Shown here: piece after piece, positions 9,384 to 18,527 of the stretch
Position numbering within the stretch: position 1 is the stretch's first letter
How the letters are laid out: each line of letters starts with the position of its first letter
NCBI GenBank assembly: GCA_900540005.1
Contig: UQEM01000002.1
Span: 1-47,802, forward strand
Length of the DNA: 47,802 nucleotides
DNA from: an uncultured Ruminococcus sp.
GTDB taxonomy: Bacteria > Bacillota > Clostridia > Oscillospirales > Ruminococcaceae
Reading direction: 5' to 3'
Program-made: the position numbers and the translations under genes
The notes under the pieces: model-generated
What the model saw: only the letters and a program-made list of their open reading frames with translations
The model's database searches: none
What the model was told of the DNA's origin: nothing

Positions 9384-9998
9384 ATGGAAAAGAAAACTTT
9401 AATGATACTGCTTGCAGTTCTCGCAGTCCTGCTTCTTATACTGTATCTTCTCGTCCATTTCAGCAAGGGCAGAAGAAAAGGCCGCGCAGCCGAGAGAAAA
9501 GTTGCCGGATTTTTGAAAAAACTCGGAAAAAAAGACAAGATCCGTATCATAAACAACGCTTATCTGCCGCTTTATCGGAAAGCCTGCGAGATCGACCACC
9601 TCGTTTTCGGACGTTTCGGAGTTCTCGTTATCGAGACAAAGGGGATTTCCGGCAGCATTTCGGGCAGCGGCAAGTATCTTGAGCACAGGATCGGCGCTCA
9701 GTCGCATAAGTTCTACAATCCGCAGTTTCAAAACAAGACCCATATCGACAATGTCGTCCATCACCTCAAAAAGGGCGGATTCAACAGAACACCCGTCGAG
9801 GGCGCTGTGGTTTTTGCAGCAAAGGACATCACCTTTCCGCAGGGACTCGGCGTTGACCTCAGAGGTCTTGAAAAGCTCTACAACTCCCTCCCCGACGCAG
9901 GCTGCAATCAGGACGTGCTGTACAACTATTTTGACGGTATCAGGATAAAAAGTCCGCTGAAAAAGCTTTTTGTGCGCATACGCAAAAAGAACGACTGA
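9384..9998 (+). CDS. Membrane-anchored NERD (nuclease-related) domain protein
   Basis: 204 residues from ATG 9384, which follows GGGAG. A single N-terminal helix (about residues 5-25, LMILLAVLAVLLLILYLLV) is followed by a basic stretch (GRRKGRAAERKVAGFLKK). The NERD core comes next: YRKACEIDHLVFGRFGVLVIETKG, with the acidic Asp and the E-x-K of the nuclease fold, then a second half ending FVRIRKKND. NERD proteins are predicted nucleases or DNA-processing factors with no firm role. The frame is open back to 9333, but that start lacks a ribosome site. Confidence 0.85.
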   Translation: MEKKTLMILLAVLAVLLLILYLLVHFSKGRRKGRAAERKVAGFLKKLGKKDKIRIINNAYLPLYRKACEIDHLVFGRFGVLVIETKGISGSISGSGKYLEHRIGAQSHKFYNPQFQNKTHIDNVVHHLKKGGFNRTPVEGAVVFAAKDITFPQGLGVDLRGLEKLYNSLPDAGCNQDVLYNYFDGIRIKSPLKKLFVRIRKKND

Positions 9999-10004
9999 CA
10001 ACAA

Positions 10005-10042
10005 AAATGGGATACATCCCGAAGGACGTATCCCATTTGTTT
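10005..10042. terminator. Bidirectional terminator between the NERD and HPr-like genes
   Basis: AAATGGGATAC (10005-10015) pairs with GTATCCCATTT (10028-10038) over a 12-base loop. On the plus strand TTTGTTTT follows; on the minus strand TTTTTGTT follows. It sits between convergent genes and suits both. Confidence 0.8.
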
Positions 10043-10050
10043 TACCGTTT

Positions 10051-10281
10051 TTACTTTACGATGAACTTGTTGAGATCCTTGAGCAAGTCCTCAGCGTCAT
10101 CTGTATGAGCATTGAGCTGAATCGGCTTTGACAGATCAAGGCTGAAAATACCCATGATGGACTTCGCATCGATTGCGTATCTTCCGGAAACGAGGTCGAT
10201 ATCGAAATCGTACTTCATAACGATATTAACGAACTCTTTAACGTCGTTGATTGCCTGAAGAAAAACTGTTGTCTTTGTCAT
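10051..10281 (-). CDS. HPr-family protein without the active-site histidine (Crh-like)
   Basis: 76 residues from ATG 10281, which follows GGGAGG. The second half matches HPr closely: KYDFDIDLVSGRY then DAKSIMGIFSLDLSKPI, where S41 sits in the KSIMG motif of regulatory Ser46. The N-terminal half has no counterpart of the GIHARPA phosphorylation site: the aligned stretch reads AINDVKEFV and the only histidine in the protein is H59. It therefore cannot act as a PTS phosphocarrier, but could be phosphorylated on serine and act in catabolite control like Bacillus Crh, which also lacks His15. That role is inference. Single gene with its own promoter. Confidence 0.82.
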   Translation of the reverse strand: MTKTTVFLQAINDVKEFVNIVMKYDFDIDLVSGRYAIDAKSIMGIFSLDLSKPIQLNAHTDDAEDLLKDLNKFIVK

Positions 10282-10370
10282 AATTATTACCTCCCGTTTC
10301 ATGTCTATGAAAGTGTGTGTTGTTTTTTCTTGTTTATTTCTTTTTCTGCGGCTTTCCTTTCCGCAACTAT

Positions 10371-10399
10371 ATAATAGCATTAATGAGGGGCTGTGTCAA
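10371..10399 (-). promoter_or_regulatory. Promoter of the HPr-like gene
   Basis: On the minus strand TTGACA (10399-10394), a 17-bp spacer and TATTAT (10376-10371). The leader is about 83 nt. Confidence 0.8.
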
Positions 10400-10481
10400 G
10401 CCATTTTCATAATTTTTGGCAATTTGGCAAATATAAGGCCCTTCTGCTCCGCCGTTTTTATTCATAACGAATAACTATGTA

Positions 10482-10517
10482 AAATGCATAAAAACAGACA
10501 GTATATTTTGTGCATTT
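10482..10517. repeat. Inverted repeat upstream of mtaB
   Basis: AAATGCA (10482-10488) and TGCATTT (10511-10517), extended inward by AAAA and TTTT with one mismatch. It lies 45 bases before the mtaB start. It could be an operator or a leader hairpin. I see no convincing promoter in this gap (10400-10562). Confidence 0.3.
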
Positions 10518-10562
10518 ATTACATGACGTTTCTTGGAATATTTTGTGATAAACAGGTGAAAT

Positions 10563-11882
10563 ATGTATAAAGTATTTTTTATAACCTTTGGCTGCAAGGT
10601 GAATCAGTATGAAACCGATTCAATGCGTTCTGAATTTGTTTCACAAGGTTTCGTTGAAACCGATTCAGCCGATGATGCAGACATTATTATTATAAATTCC
10701 TGCACCGTTACAGGTTCGGGCGACAGCAAATCGCTGTATTCCGTGAGAAAAATGCGCAAGATCGCTCCTAACGCGATCATAGCGCTCACGGGCTGTCTGC
10801 CGCAGGCTGCTCCCGAAACAGCAGCGAAGATCCCCGAAGCCGACATTGTTGCTGGAACTAAGGACAGACGTAAGCTCCCGGAACTGGTGAGATCCGTCAT
10901 CGCCGAGCGCAGGCATATCGTGGCGATAGATCAGTATGGAGCGCATGACGAATTCGAGCTGACGCGCTTCGAGGGTGCGCAGGACAAGACCCGCGCCTTC
11001 GTTAAAATTCAGGACGGCTGCAACCAGTTCTGTTCATACTGCATTATTCCCTACGCCCGCGGAAGGCTCCGCTCAAAGCCGATAGACGCGCTGAAAGACG
11101 AGGTTTCGCGACTTGCGCAGTCGGGACGCAGGGAGATAGTTCTTGTGGGAATAAATCTCGCGTTTTACGGCGTGGAATTCGGGCTGAGGCTCGCTGATGC
11201 CGTTGAAGTCTGCTGTAAGACCGAGGGCATTGAACGCGTAAGGCTCGGATCACTCGAACCCGAAATTCTCTCCGATGAAGATCTGCGCCGTCTCGCGGCT
11301 CTGCCGGAACTGTGTCCGCAGTTTCACCTTTCGCTCCAGAGCGGGAGCGAGAACACCCTGAAAGCCATGAACCGCAAGTACACCGCCGCGGACTACTTCA
11401 CCCTCACGCAGAAGATACGCGCCGCATTCCCGAACGCCTCGTTCACCACGGACATAATGGTCGGATTTCCGACCGAAACCGAGGAAGACTTCGCGGAGTC
11501 AATGCGGTTCGCGGAAAAAATAGGCTTTGCAAAAATACACGTTTTTCAGTACTCTCCCCGCACGGGAACTCCTGCCGCAAAAATGCCGCAGATCGCCGCA
11601 TCCGTCAAGGCTGAACGTGCCGACAGAATGAAGGCTCTTGCGGACAGACTGCACTCAGCCCACCTTCAAAGCCTTGTCGGAAAAACCGTTGCCGTGCTCT
11701 TTGAAAGGGAAAATTCCACAGATTTCCACCGGGGATATGCGCCCGACTATACATTAATAAAAATTTCACGGAAAAATCCTCAAAAAAGTTTGCGTAATCA
11801 GATAATCCGTGTTATAATAGAAGAGAACCGCTCTGATTACTGTTTCGGCAGACTTGAAAGTGAAGCGGCTCAACAAGAATAA
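10563..11882 (+). CDS. mtaB: tRNA t6A37 methylthiotransferase MtaB
   Basis: A radical SAM methylthiotransferase that converts t6A to ms2t6A at position 37 of ANN-decoding tRNAs; 439 residues. The N-terminal UPF0004 domain has C11, C47 and C78 for the auxiliary iron-sulfur cluster and the MtaB-type start ITFGCKVNQYETDSM. The radical SAM motif is C153, C157, C160 (CNQFCSYCIIPYARGR). The MVGFPTETEEDF strand and a C-terminal TRAM-like segment of about 60 residues follow. ATG 10563 is preceded by AGGTG. The GCKVNQYE signature separates it from MiaB and RimO. Confidence 0.93.
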   Translation: MYKVFFITFGCKVNQYETDSMRSEFVSQGFVETDSADDADIIIINSCTVTGSGDSKSLYSVRKMRKIAPNAIIALTGCLPQAAPETAAKIPEADIVAGTKDRRKLPELVRSVIAERRHIVAIDQYGAHDEFELTRFEGAQDKTRAFVKIQDGCNQFCSYCIIPYARGRLRSKPIDALKDEVSRLAQSGRREIVLVGINLAFYGVEFGLRLADAVEVCCKTEGIERVRLGSLEPEILSDEDLRRLAALPELCPQFHLSLQSGSENTLKAMNRKYTAADYFTLTQKIRAAFPNASFTTDIMVGFPTETEEDFAESMRFAEKIGFAKIHVFQYSPRTGTPAAKMPQIAASVKAERADRMKALADRLHSAHLQSLVGKTVAVLFERENSTDFHRGYAPDYTLIKISRKNPQKSLRNQIIRVIIEENRSDYCFGRLESEAAQQE

Positions 11883-11938
11883 GTTCGCACTCCGCAATTG
11901 CTCCATATTTTCTGCGGATTGCCTGAAGGGAGTTATTT

Positions 11939-14900
11939 ATGCCTGTTTTCAGAATCTATGTAGAGAAAAAGCCTGAATTTGCTGTTGAGGCACAGTCTGT
12001 TATGAGCGACGTTAAGACCGCGCTCCGCCTTGACCTCACAAACCTCAGGATACTTAACCGATATGATGCTGACAAGCTCAGCCGTGAGGACTTCTCAGCG
12101 GCTGTTAATACCGTTTTTTCCGAGCCTGCTGTTGACGTTGTTTACGACGAGCTTCCCGCTCTTGAGGAGGGAGACCGTATCTTCGCCGTAGAATATCTGC
12201 CCGGTCAGTTCGATCAGAGAGCCGACAGTTGCGAGCAGTGTATCCAGATCCTCCGTCAGGGCGAGAGATGCCGCGTCAAGAATGCGCGCGTTTATATCGT
12301 TTCAGGTGCACTCACTGACGAGGACTTTGACAAGCTCAAGTCATATATCATCAACCCCGTTGAAAGCCGCGAGGCTTCACTCGATACCGTAAAGACTCTC
12401 GATACAAATTACGATATCCCCACCACTGTCGAGGAGCTTGAAGGTTTCATCAACCTCAATGCGCTCGGACTTCACGCTTTTGTGGACAAGTTCGGTCTCG
12501 CTATGGACTACGATGATATCAAGTTCTGTCAGGATTATTTCCGCAACGAGGAAAAGCGCAATCCTACCATTACCGAGATCAGAATGATAGATACATACTG
12601 GTCTGACCACTGCCGTCACACTACATTCCTCACAAATGTTGAAAGTGTCGATATCAAGACTCCCTACATCAAGGACACTTATGATATGTACCTGAATGTC
12701 CGCGAGGAACTCGGCAGGACCGACAAGCCTGTCACACTCATGGATATCGGTACTCTTGCCGCTAAGAAGCTCAAGGCTGACGGACTTCTCCCCGACCTTG
12801 ACGAGAGCGAGGAGATCAATGCCTGCTCCGTTAAGATAAAGGTCGATATCGACGGTCAGCTTGAGGACTGGATCCTCATGTTCAAGAACGAAACTCACAA
12901 CCACCCGACCGAGATCGAGCCTTTCGGCGGTGCAGCTACCTGTCTCGGCGGCGCTATCCGCGATCCGCTGTCAGGACGTTCATATGTATACCAGGCTATG
13001 CGTGTGACCGGTGCGGCAAATCCGCTCGTTCCCGTTGAGGACACTATCAACGGAAAGCTCCCGCAGAGAAAGATAACTGTCGGCGCAGCTAACGGCTACA
13101 GTTCATACGGCAACCAGATAGGTCTGGCAACAGGTCACGTTGCCGAAGTTTACCACCCGGGTTATGTTGCAAAAAGAATGGAGATAGGCGCTGTTCTCGG
13201 AGCTGCTCCTGCAAGCAATATAAGACGTGAAGCTCCTGTTCCGGGCGATATCGTTGTTCTGCTCGGCGGCAAGACCGGCAGAGACGGCTGCGGCGGTGCA
13301 ACAGGTTCTTCAAAGTCACACACTCTTGAATCGCTCGAAACCTGCGGTGCAGAAGTCCAGAAGGGTAATCCGCCCGAGGAGAGAAAACTCCAGAGACTTT
13401 TCCGCAATCCCGATGTCACAAAGATGATAAAGCGCTGCAACGACTTCGGTGCAGGCGGAGTTTCCGTTGCTATCGGCGAGCTTACAGACGGTCTTGTCAT
13501 TGACCTTAACGCTGTTCCAAAGAAGTACGATGGTCTTGACGGAACTGAGATAGCTATTTCCGAGTCTCAGGAAAGAATGGCAGTCGTTATCGCTCCCGAG
13601 GACGTTGACGCATTCATGGCCGAGGCTGCAAAGGAAAATCTCGAAGCTACTGTTGTTGCCGACGTTGTTGATGAACCCCGCCTCAAGATGAACTGGAACG
13701 GCAATACCATTGTTGACCTCTCGCGCGACTTCCTCAACTCAAACGGCGCACCCAAGTTCACCGATATCGAGGTTGAAGCTCCCGCAGAACGCGAAGCCGA
13801 GGAAGTTTCCGATACTGCCGACTCATGGACAGAGCTTATGTCAAACCTCAATGTCTGCTCACAGAAGGGCCTTATCGAGAAATTCGACTCCACTATCGGC
13901 GCAGGCACAGTACTCATGCCTTTCGGCGGCGTTTACCAGCTTTCGCCTTCTCAGGCTATGGCTGCAAAGATCCCCGTACTCAAGGGAGAGACAAATACCT
14001 GCTCGCTCATGGGCTGGGGCTATAATCCCGATATTTCCGAAAAGAGCCCGTATCACGGCGCAATGCTCGCTGTGATCGAATCGATTGCCAAGATAGTTGC
14101 AGCAGGCGGCACATATAAGAAGTGCTGGCTCACATTCCAGGAGTACTTTGAGAGAACTCAGAACGATCCCAAGCGCTGGGGCAAGCCTATGGCTGCTCTC
14201 CTCGGAGCATTCAAGGCCCAGCTCGAAATGGGCTGCGGCTCTATCGGCGGCAAGGACTCAATGTCCGGTACTTTCGAGAACATTGACGTTCCGCCCACAC
14301 TTGTTTCATTTGCAGTTTCAACAGCTAACGCTGACAAGATAGTTTCGACCGAATTCAAGGGCACAGGCAGCGAAGTCATCATGATAACTCCTGAATACGA
14401 CGAGAACGGTCTGCCGAAATTCGACAGCATCAAGGAATGCTTCGACAAGGTCGAGAAGATAATTTCCGACGGTCGCGCAAATGCGATCTGGACAAACGGC
14501 TACGGCGGCATTGCAGAGGGCATCGCAAAGATGTGCTTTGGCAACAAGATAGGCTTTGAATTCACTTCTCACCTTAGCGGCGAAGAACTTTTCCGCCCCT
14601 GCTACGGTGCTTTCATCATTGAGCTTAACGGTGCGGCTGCTGACGGCGAAAACGTTATCGGTAAGACTATCGAGGACTACAAGATACTCTGCCGCGACTA
14701 CACAGTAAGCCTTGACAATCTCCAGCGCGTATGGGAGGCAAAGCTTGAGCCTGTATTCCCGTGCAGGATCAAGACAACAGACACTACACCCGAAACTTAC
14801 TCAAACGCAAACAGGATACATCGTTCTGCTTCAATAAAGGTCGCTCAGCCGAGAGTACTCATTCCCGTATTCCCCGGAACTAACTGCGAATACGACACGG

Positions 14901-15643
14901 CAAGAGCTTTTGAACGCGCAGGCGCAAAGGCTGAGACGATCGTTATCAGAAATCTCTCCGCAAGCGCTATCGAGGAGTCGGTAAACGTATTCGAGAGAGC
15001 TATAAAGCAGTCTCAGATCATCATGCTCCCCGGCGGATTCAGCGGCGGTGACGAGCCTGAGGGAAGCGGAAAGTTCATTACCGCATTCTTCCGCAATGCA
15101 AAGATAAAGGACGCAGTTCACGACCTTCTTCAGAACCGTGACGGCCTTATGCTCGGTATCTGCAACGGTTTCCAGGCCCTTGTAAAGCTCGGTCTCGTAC
15201 CGTTCGGTGAGATCATCGACATGGCTGATGATGCTCCTACACTTACATTCAACACGATCGCACGCCACCAGTCAATGATGGTCACAACGAGGATCGCTTC
15301 CAACAAGAGCCCGTGGCTCTACGGCTGCGAGGTCGGCGATATCCACACTATCCCGATATCTCACGGCGAGGGACGCTTTGTTGCTCCTGACAGGATAATC
15401 CAGCAGATGGCAAACAACGGTCAGATCGCTACACAGTACGTTGACCTTGACGGCAATCCGACAATGGATATACGCTACAACCCCAACACCTCAGTTGAGG
15501 CTATCGAGGGTATCACCTCACCTGACGGACGTGTCCTTGGTAAAATGGGTCACTCCGAGCGTATCGGCAGCTTTATCGGCAAGAATGTTCCCGGAAGCAA
15601 GGATCAGAAGATCTTTGAGAGCGGCGTAGCTTACTTCAAGTAA
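11939..15643 (+). CDS. purL: Phosphoribosylformylglycinamidine synthase, single-chain (PurL and PurQ fused)
   Basis: Fourth step of purine synthesis: converts FGAR, ATP and glutamine to FGAM. At 1234 residues it is the long single-chain form rather than the separate PurS, PurL and PurQ of Bacillus. Visible parts are the WSDHCRHTTF block, the ATP-binding NETHNHPTEIEPFGGAATCLGG block, the second AIRS-like half (GGKDSMSGTF), and a C-terminal class I glutaminase from about residue 972. The glutaminase triad is C1075 in GICNGFQ and H1142/E1144 in SHGEGRF. ATG follows AAGGGAG. It stands 56 bases after mtaB, with no purine riboswitch in that short gap. Confidence 0.97.
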   Translation: MPVFRIYVEKKPEFAVEAQSVMSDVKTALRLDLTNLRILNRYDADKLSREDFSAAVNTVFSEPAVDVVYDELPALEEGDRIFAVEYLPGQFDQRADSCEQCIQILRQGERCRVKNARVYIVSGALTDEDFDKLKSYIINPVESREASLDTVKTLDTNYDIPTTVEELEGFINLNALGLHAFVDKFGLAMDYDDIKFCQDYFRNEEKRNPTITEIRMIDTYWSDHCRHTTFLTNVESVDIKTPYIKDTYDMYLNVREELGRTDKPVTLMDIGTLAAKKLKADGLLPDLDESEEINACSVKIKVDIDGQLEDWILMFKNETHNHPTEIEPFGGAATCLGGAIRDPLSGRSYVYQAMRVTGAANPLVPVEDTINGKLPQRKITVGAANGYSSYGNQIGLATGHVAEVYHPGYVAKRMEIGAVLGAAPASNIRREAPVPGDIVVLLGGKTGRDGCGGATGSSKSHTLESLETCGAEVQKGNPPEERKLQRLFRNPDVTKMIKRCNDFGAGGVSVAIGELTDGLVIDLNAVPKKYDGLDGTEIAISESQERMAVVIAPEDVDAFMAEAAKENLEATVVADVVDEPRLKMNWNGNTIVDLSRDFLNSNGAPKFTDIEVEAPAEREAEEVSDTADSWTELMSNLNVCSQKGLIEKFDSTIGAGTVLMPFGGVYQLSPSQAMAAKIPVLKGETNTCSLMGWGYNPDISEKSPYHGAMLAVIESIAKIVAAGGTYKKCWLTFQEYFERTQNDPKRWGKPMAALLGAFKAQLEMGCGSIGGKDSMSGTFENIDVPPTLVSFAVSTANADKIVSTEFKGTGSEVIMITPEYDENGLPKFDSIKECFDKVEKIISDGRANAIWTNGYGGIAEGIAKMCFGNKIGFEFTSHLSGEELFRPCYGAFIIELNGAAADGENVIGKTIEDYKILCRDYTVSLDNLQRVWEAKLEPVFPCRIKTTDTTPETYSNANRIHRSASIKVAQPRVLIPVFPGTNCEYDTARAFERAGAKAETIVIRNLSASAIEESVNVFERAIKQSQIIMLPGGFSGGDEPEGSGKFITAFFRNAKIKDAVHDLLQNRDGLMLGICNGFQALVKLGLVPFGEIIDMADDAPTLTFNTIARHQSMMVTTRIASNKSPWLYGCEVGDIHTIPISHGEGRFVAPDRIIQQMANNGQIATQYVDLDGNPTMDIRYNPNTSVEAIEGITSPDGRVLGKMGHSERIGSFIGKNVPGSKDQKIFESGVAYFK

Positions 15644-15663
15644 TGATCAACACATAAAAAAAT

Positions 15664-15689
15664 GCCCGACTGTAAAAAGTCGGGCTTTT
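15664..15689. terminator. Bidirectional terminator between purL and the Nudix gene
   Basis: GCCCGACT (15664-15671) pairs with AGTCGGGC (15678-15685) over a 6-base loop, with TTTT on the plus side and a long T-run (complement of the A-run before 15661) on the minus side. Confidence 0.85.
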
Positions 15690-15722
15690 ATGTTAGAACC
15701 TGATTATTCGGGAACACCGGCG

Positions 15723-16136
15723 TTAAAGCGCTTCCTTGATAGCCGTCTTTGCCTTGGAAACTATCGTCTTGTCATTATCGTATGAGAGGACATTTGTCGC
15801 GTGGGAGATATCCACCCAGCGAATCTCGGCTATCTCGTCCTCCTGTGGGACAAAATCAACATTTTTTGCCTTTGCAAGGAAGTAAACAACGACCTTGGTG
15901 GTGTCCTTTTTGGGCGAATAGGTAACGGTTTCGCGGAATGTGGGGTCGATTATAACGTCTATCGAGGTTTCTTCCAGTATCTCACGATGAGCTGTTTCAA
16001 CTTCCGTCTCGCCCTTTTCAACATGACCCTTGGGGAACGACCAGTGTCCGCTGTTGATATGCTTTATAAGCAGGATCTCTGTATTGCCATGGAATTTTCT
16101 GTATACAATCGCGCCGCATGATTTCTCGTGAAGCAT
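15723..16136 (-). CDS. Nudix hydrolase, Ap4A-hydrolase-like
   Basis: 137 residues. It begins MLHEKSCGAIVYR and carries a Nudix box from G37 to about I59 (GHVEKGETEVETAHREI then LEETSI) with E43, R51, E52, E55 and E56 in place; the usual Gly of the EExG segment is Ser. The WSFPKGHVEKGET start and FRETVTYSPKKDT segment resemble bis(5'-nucleosyl)-tetraphosphatases, so cleavage of Ap4A-type alarmones is the likely activity. The exact substrate cannot be read from sequence. The ATG follows an AAAGGA sequence. Single gene with its own promoter. Confidence 0.88.
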   Translation of the reverse strand: MLHEKSCGAIVYRKFHGNTEILLIKHINSGHWSFPKGHVEKGETEVETAHREILEETSIDVIIDPTFRETVTYSPKKDTTKVVVYFLAKAKNVDFVPQEDEIAEIRWVDISHATNVLSYDNDKTIVSKAKTAIKEAL

Positions 16137-16214
16137 AGCTTTTCCTTTCCTGCCCGCAGAGCGGACATAATGCCGACAAGCGCCTTTATAGCGCAGTCAA
16201 GATAAGTCTTTTTT

Positions 16215-16243
16215 ATTATATCACATTTTCATTTATAAATCAA
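16215..16243 (-). promoter_or_regulatory. Promoter of the Nudix gene
   Basis: On the minus strand TTGATT (16243-16238), a 17-bp spacer and TATAAT (16220-16215). The leader is about 72 nt. Confidence 0.75.
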
Positions 16244-16310
16244 GAGCGGAATTATGCGGAAAAACCGCTTTTTCGCTGCCGTGCTTGGGCAGATTTTATA
16301 GTTTTGAGGC

Positions 16311-16339
16311 TTGACTAATGTTGCTTTTTGGTGTATAAT
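16311..16339 (+). promoter_or_regulatory. Promoter of glgA
   Basis: TTGACT (16311-16316), a 17-bp spacer and TATAAT (16334-16339). The start near 16346 gives a leader of about 50 nt. Its -35 lies 68 bp from the divergent Nudix promoter. Confidence 0.85.
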
Positions 16340-16394
16340 ATAATTTGTAAGATTGCAGCTATTGCTGTAAATTTTGATAAAAGGAGAAAATGCT

Positions 16395-17849
16395 ATGAGA
16401 AACATCTTATTTGCAGCTTCCGAATGCGTTCCGTTTATAAAAACAGGCGGTCTTGCTGATGTTGTGGGCGCTCTCCCCCAGTATCTCGACAAGAGTCAGT
16501 TCGACGTAAGGGTGATCCTGCCGAACTACACCTGCATTCCCGAAAAATACAGAGCAGATTTCAAATACATAACTCACTTCTACATGGACTACGGCAAGCG
16601 CGCCGAGGCTGTCCACGTTGGTATCATGGAGTATGAATACAACGGCATAAAGTTCTATTTCGTTGACAACGAGTGGTACTTCAAGTGCGACTCGCCCTAT
16701 TCCTCCGACCTCAAATGGGATATCGAGCGCTTTACCTACTTCTGCAAGGCTGTACTTGCCATAATGCCGGTAATCGGTTTCCGTCCCGATATTATCCATT
16801 GTCACGACTGGCAGGCATCACTCATTCCTGTTTTCCTCCACACGGCGTTTGCAACAAATCCGTTCTACAGTTCAACAAGAACTATCATGACTATCCATAA
16901 TCTCAAGTTCCAGGGTGTGTGGGATATCGAGCACTTCAAGTACAATACCGCTCTGCCCGACTATATGTTCACCTCTGACAAGCTTGAGTTCCACAACAAC
17001 GCAAATATGCTCAAGGGCGGACTCGTTTACGCTGACTACATAACCACCGTAAGCGAAACATATGCCGAGGAGATTAAGTATCCGTTCTTCGGTGAACAGC
17101 TTGACGGACTTCTCCGTGCGCGTTCTGCATCTCTGCGCGGTATCCTCAACGGAATCGACTACAACGTTTTTGACCCGAACAAGGACGGCAGTATCTTTGC
17201 GGAGTACAACTCGGGCAACTTCAAGGAGAAGAAAGCTTACAACAAGGCAAAGCTTCAGGAGGAGCTCGGTCTGCCGGTTGACAGCAGCAAGTATATGATG
17301 GCTATCATATCGCGCCTTACCGACCAGAAGGGTCTTGATCTCGTAAGCTATGCAATGGAGCGTATCTGTGACGAGAACACGCAGTTCGTCATCATCGGCA
17401 CAGGCGACCCGAAGTACGAGAATATGTTCCGCCACTACCAGTGGAAGTATCCCGAGAGAGTTTCGGCAAATATCCTCTACTCGGATAAGCTCGCACACAA
17501 GCTCTACGCAGCGGCTGACGCTATGCTCATGCCATCTCTGTTCGAGCCGTGCGGACTTACACAGCTCATCTCGCTGAGATACGGCACTATCCCGATAGTA
17601 CGCGAAACAGGCGGCCTCAAGGACACCGTAAAGCCGTACAACGAGTATGACGGCTCCGGCACCGGTTTCTCGTTCGCAAACTACAACGGTGACGAAATGC
17701 TCGGCGTGATAAACTACTCCAAGAGCGTTTACTACGACCACCGCGGAGAATGGGACAAAATGGTCAAGCGCGGTATGGAGGCTGATTTCTCGTGGAACAG
17801 CTCCGCACGTCAGTACGAGGGTATGTACAACTGGATGCTCAGTTGGTGA
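16395..17849 (+). CDS. glgA: Glycogen synthase (ADP-glucose, GT5)
   Basis: Transfers glucose from ADP-glucose to the growing alpha-1,4-glucan; 484 residues, the normal size. The N-terminal signature MRNILFAASECVPFIKTGGL has the sugar-nucleotide-binding K16 in KTGGLADV. The middle has CHDWQASLIPVFLH, and the C-terminal Rossmann half has ISRLTDQKGLDL and the LFEPCGLTQLISLRYGT block. I chose ATG 16395, which follows AAGGAG with good spacing; the open frame extends 7 codons upstream (16374). Other glycogen genes (glgC, glgB, glgP) are not in this window. Confidence 0.96.
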   Translation: MRNILFAASECVPFIKTGGLADVVGALPQYLDKSQFDVRVILPNYTCIPEKYRADFKYITHFYMDYGKRAEAVHVGIMEYEYNGIKFYFVDNEWYFKCDSPYSSDLKWDIERFTYFCKAVLAIMPVIGFRPDIIHCHDWQASLIPVFLHTAFATNPFYSSTRTIMTIHNLKFQGVWDIEHFKYNTALPDYMFTSDKLEFHNNANMLKGGLVYADYITTVSETYAEEIKYPFFGEQLDGLLRARSASLRGILNGIDYNVFDPNKDGSIFAEYNSGNFKEKKAYNKAKLQEELGLPVDSSKYMMAIISRLTDQKGLDLVSYAMERICDENTQFVIIGTGDPKYENMFRHYQWKYPERVSANILYSDKLAHKLYAAADAMLMPSLFEPCGLTQLISLRYGTIPIVRETGGLKDTVKPYNEYDGSGTGFSFANYNGDEMLGVINYSKSVYYDHRGEWDKMVKRGMEADFSWNSSARQYEGMYNWMLSW

Positions 17850-17858
17850 TATCAGAGT

Positions 17859-18527
17859 ATGGCAGCACAGACTATAAAGGGCGCTGTATTCGACATGGAC
17901 GGACTCATGATCGACACCGAAAAGCTCTATCTGCGGTTCTGGAAGGAATCGGCGAGGGATTTCGGTTACGATATGAAAGATGAGCACGTTTTCGCTATAA
18001 GAAGTATGGCGCGCAAGTACTCTATCCCAAAGCTGAAAAGCTTTTTCGGCGTGGATTTTCCCACAGAGGAAGTCCGCGCCCACCGCACAGAACTCATGAA
18101 CCGATACATCGAGGAGAACGGATTTGACGTAAAAAAGGGACTTTTCGAGCTTCTCGACTATCTTAAAGCCACGGGCAGAAAAATGGCGGTCGCGACTGCG
18201 ACTCCGCAGGAGCGGACGAAAAAGTATCTTAGCATGATCGGCGCTGACGGATATTTTTCCGCAATGATATGCGGCGATATGGTCAGCAGCGGCAAGCCTG
18301 ACCCTGAGATTTACCTTACCGCAGCGAAAGAACTTGATCTGCCGCCGCAGGAGTGCGTGGCATTTGAGGACTCGCCAAACGGCATAAGGTCGGCATATTC
18401 GGCAGGCTGCAAAGCCATAATGATCCCCGACATGACCCAGCCCGAAAGCGATATCATGCCAATGCTCTCGGCAGTCTACACAAGCCTTGATGAGGCGATA
18501 GCATTTTTTGAAGGGAGCGGCAGATAA
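17859..18527 (+). CDS. HAD-superfamily phosphatase, beta-phosphoglucomutase-like
   Basis: 222 residues. HAD motif I is FDMDGLMIDTE with nucleophile D12 and acid/base D14. Motif II is the Thr in AVATATPQE, motif III the Lys in SSGKPDPEIY, and motif IV is AFEDSPNGIRSAYSAG. The helical cap between residues about 17 and 85 is subclass I, as in beta-phosphoglucomutases and small sugar-phosphate phosphatases. Substrate unknown. Placement 9 bases after glgA suggests a link to sugar-phosphate metabolism. The ribosome site is weak, so coupling to glgA translation is likely. Confidence 0.85.
   Translation: MAAQTIKGAVFDMDGLMIDTEKLYLRFWKESARDFGYDMKDEHVFAIRSMARKYSIPKLKSFFGVDFPTEEVRAHRTELMNRYIEENGFDVKKGLFELLDYLKATGRKMAVATATPQERTKKYLSMIGADGYFSAMICGDMVSSGKPDPEIYLTAAKELDLPPQECVAFEDSPNGIRSAYSAGCKAIMIPDMTQPESDIMPMLSAVYTSLDEAIAFFEGSGR

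Noticed and set aside
11883..11938. Purine riboswitch ahead of purL
   Set aside because: The 56-base gap has only a weak CCGCA/TGCGG hairpin and lacks the aptamer core.
16390..16398. Two-codon frame ATG CTA TGA overlapping the glgA start
   Set aside because: Minimal frames like this arise by chance, and the AAGGAG spacing suits the glgA ATG at 16395.
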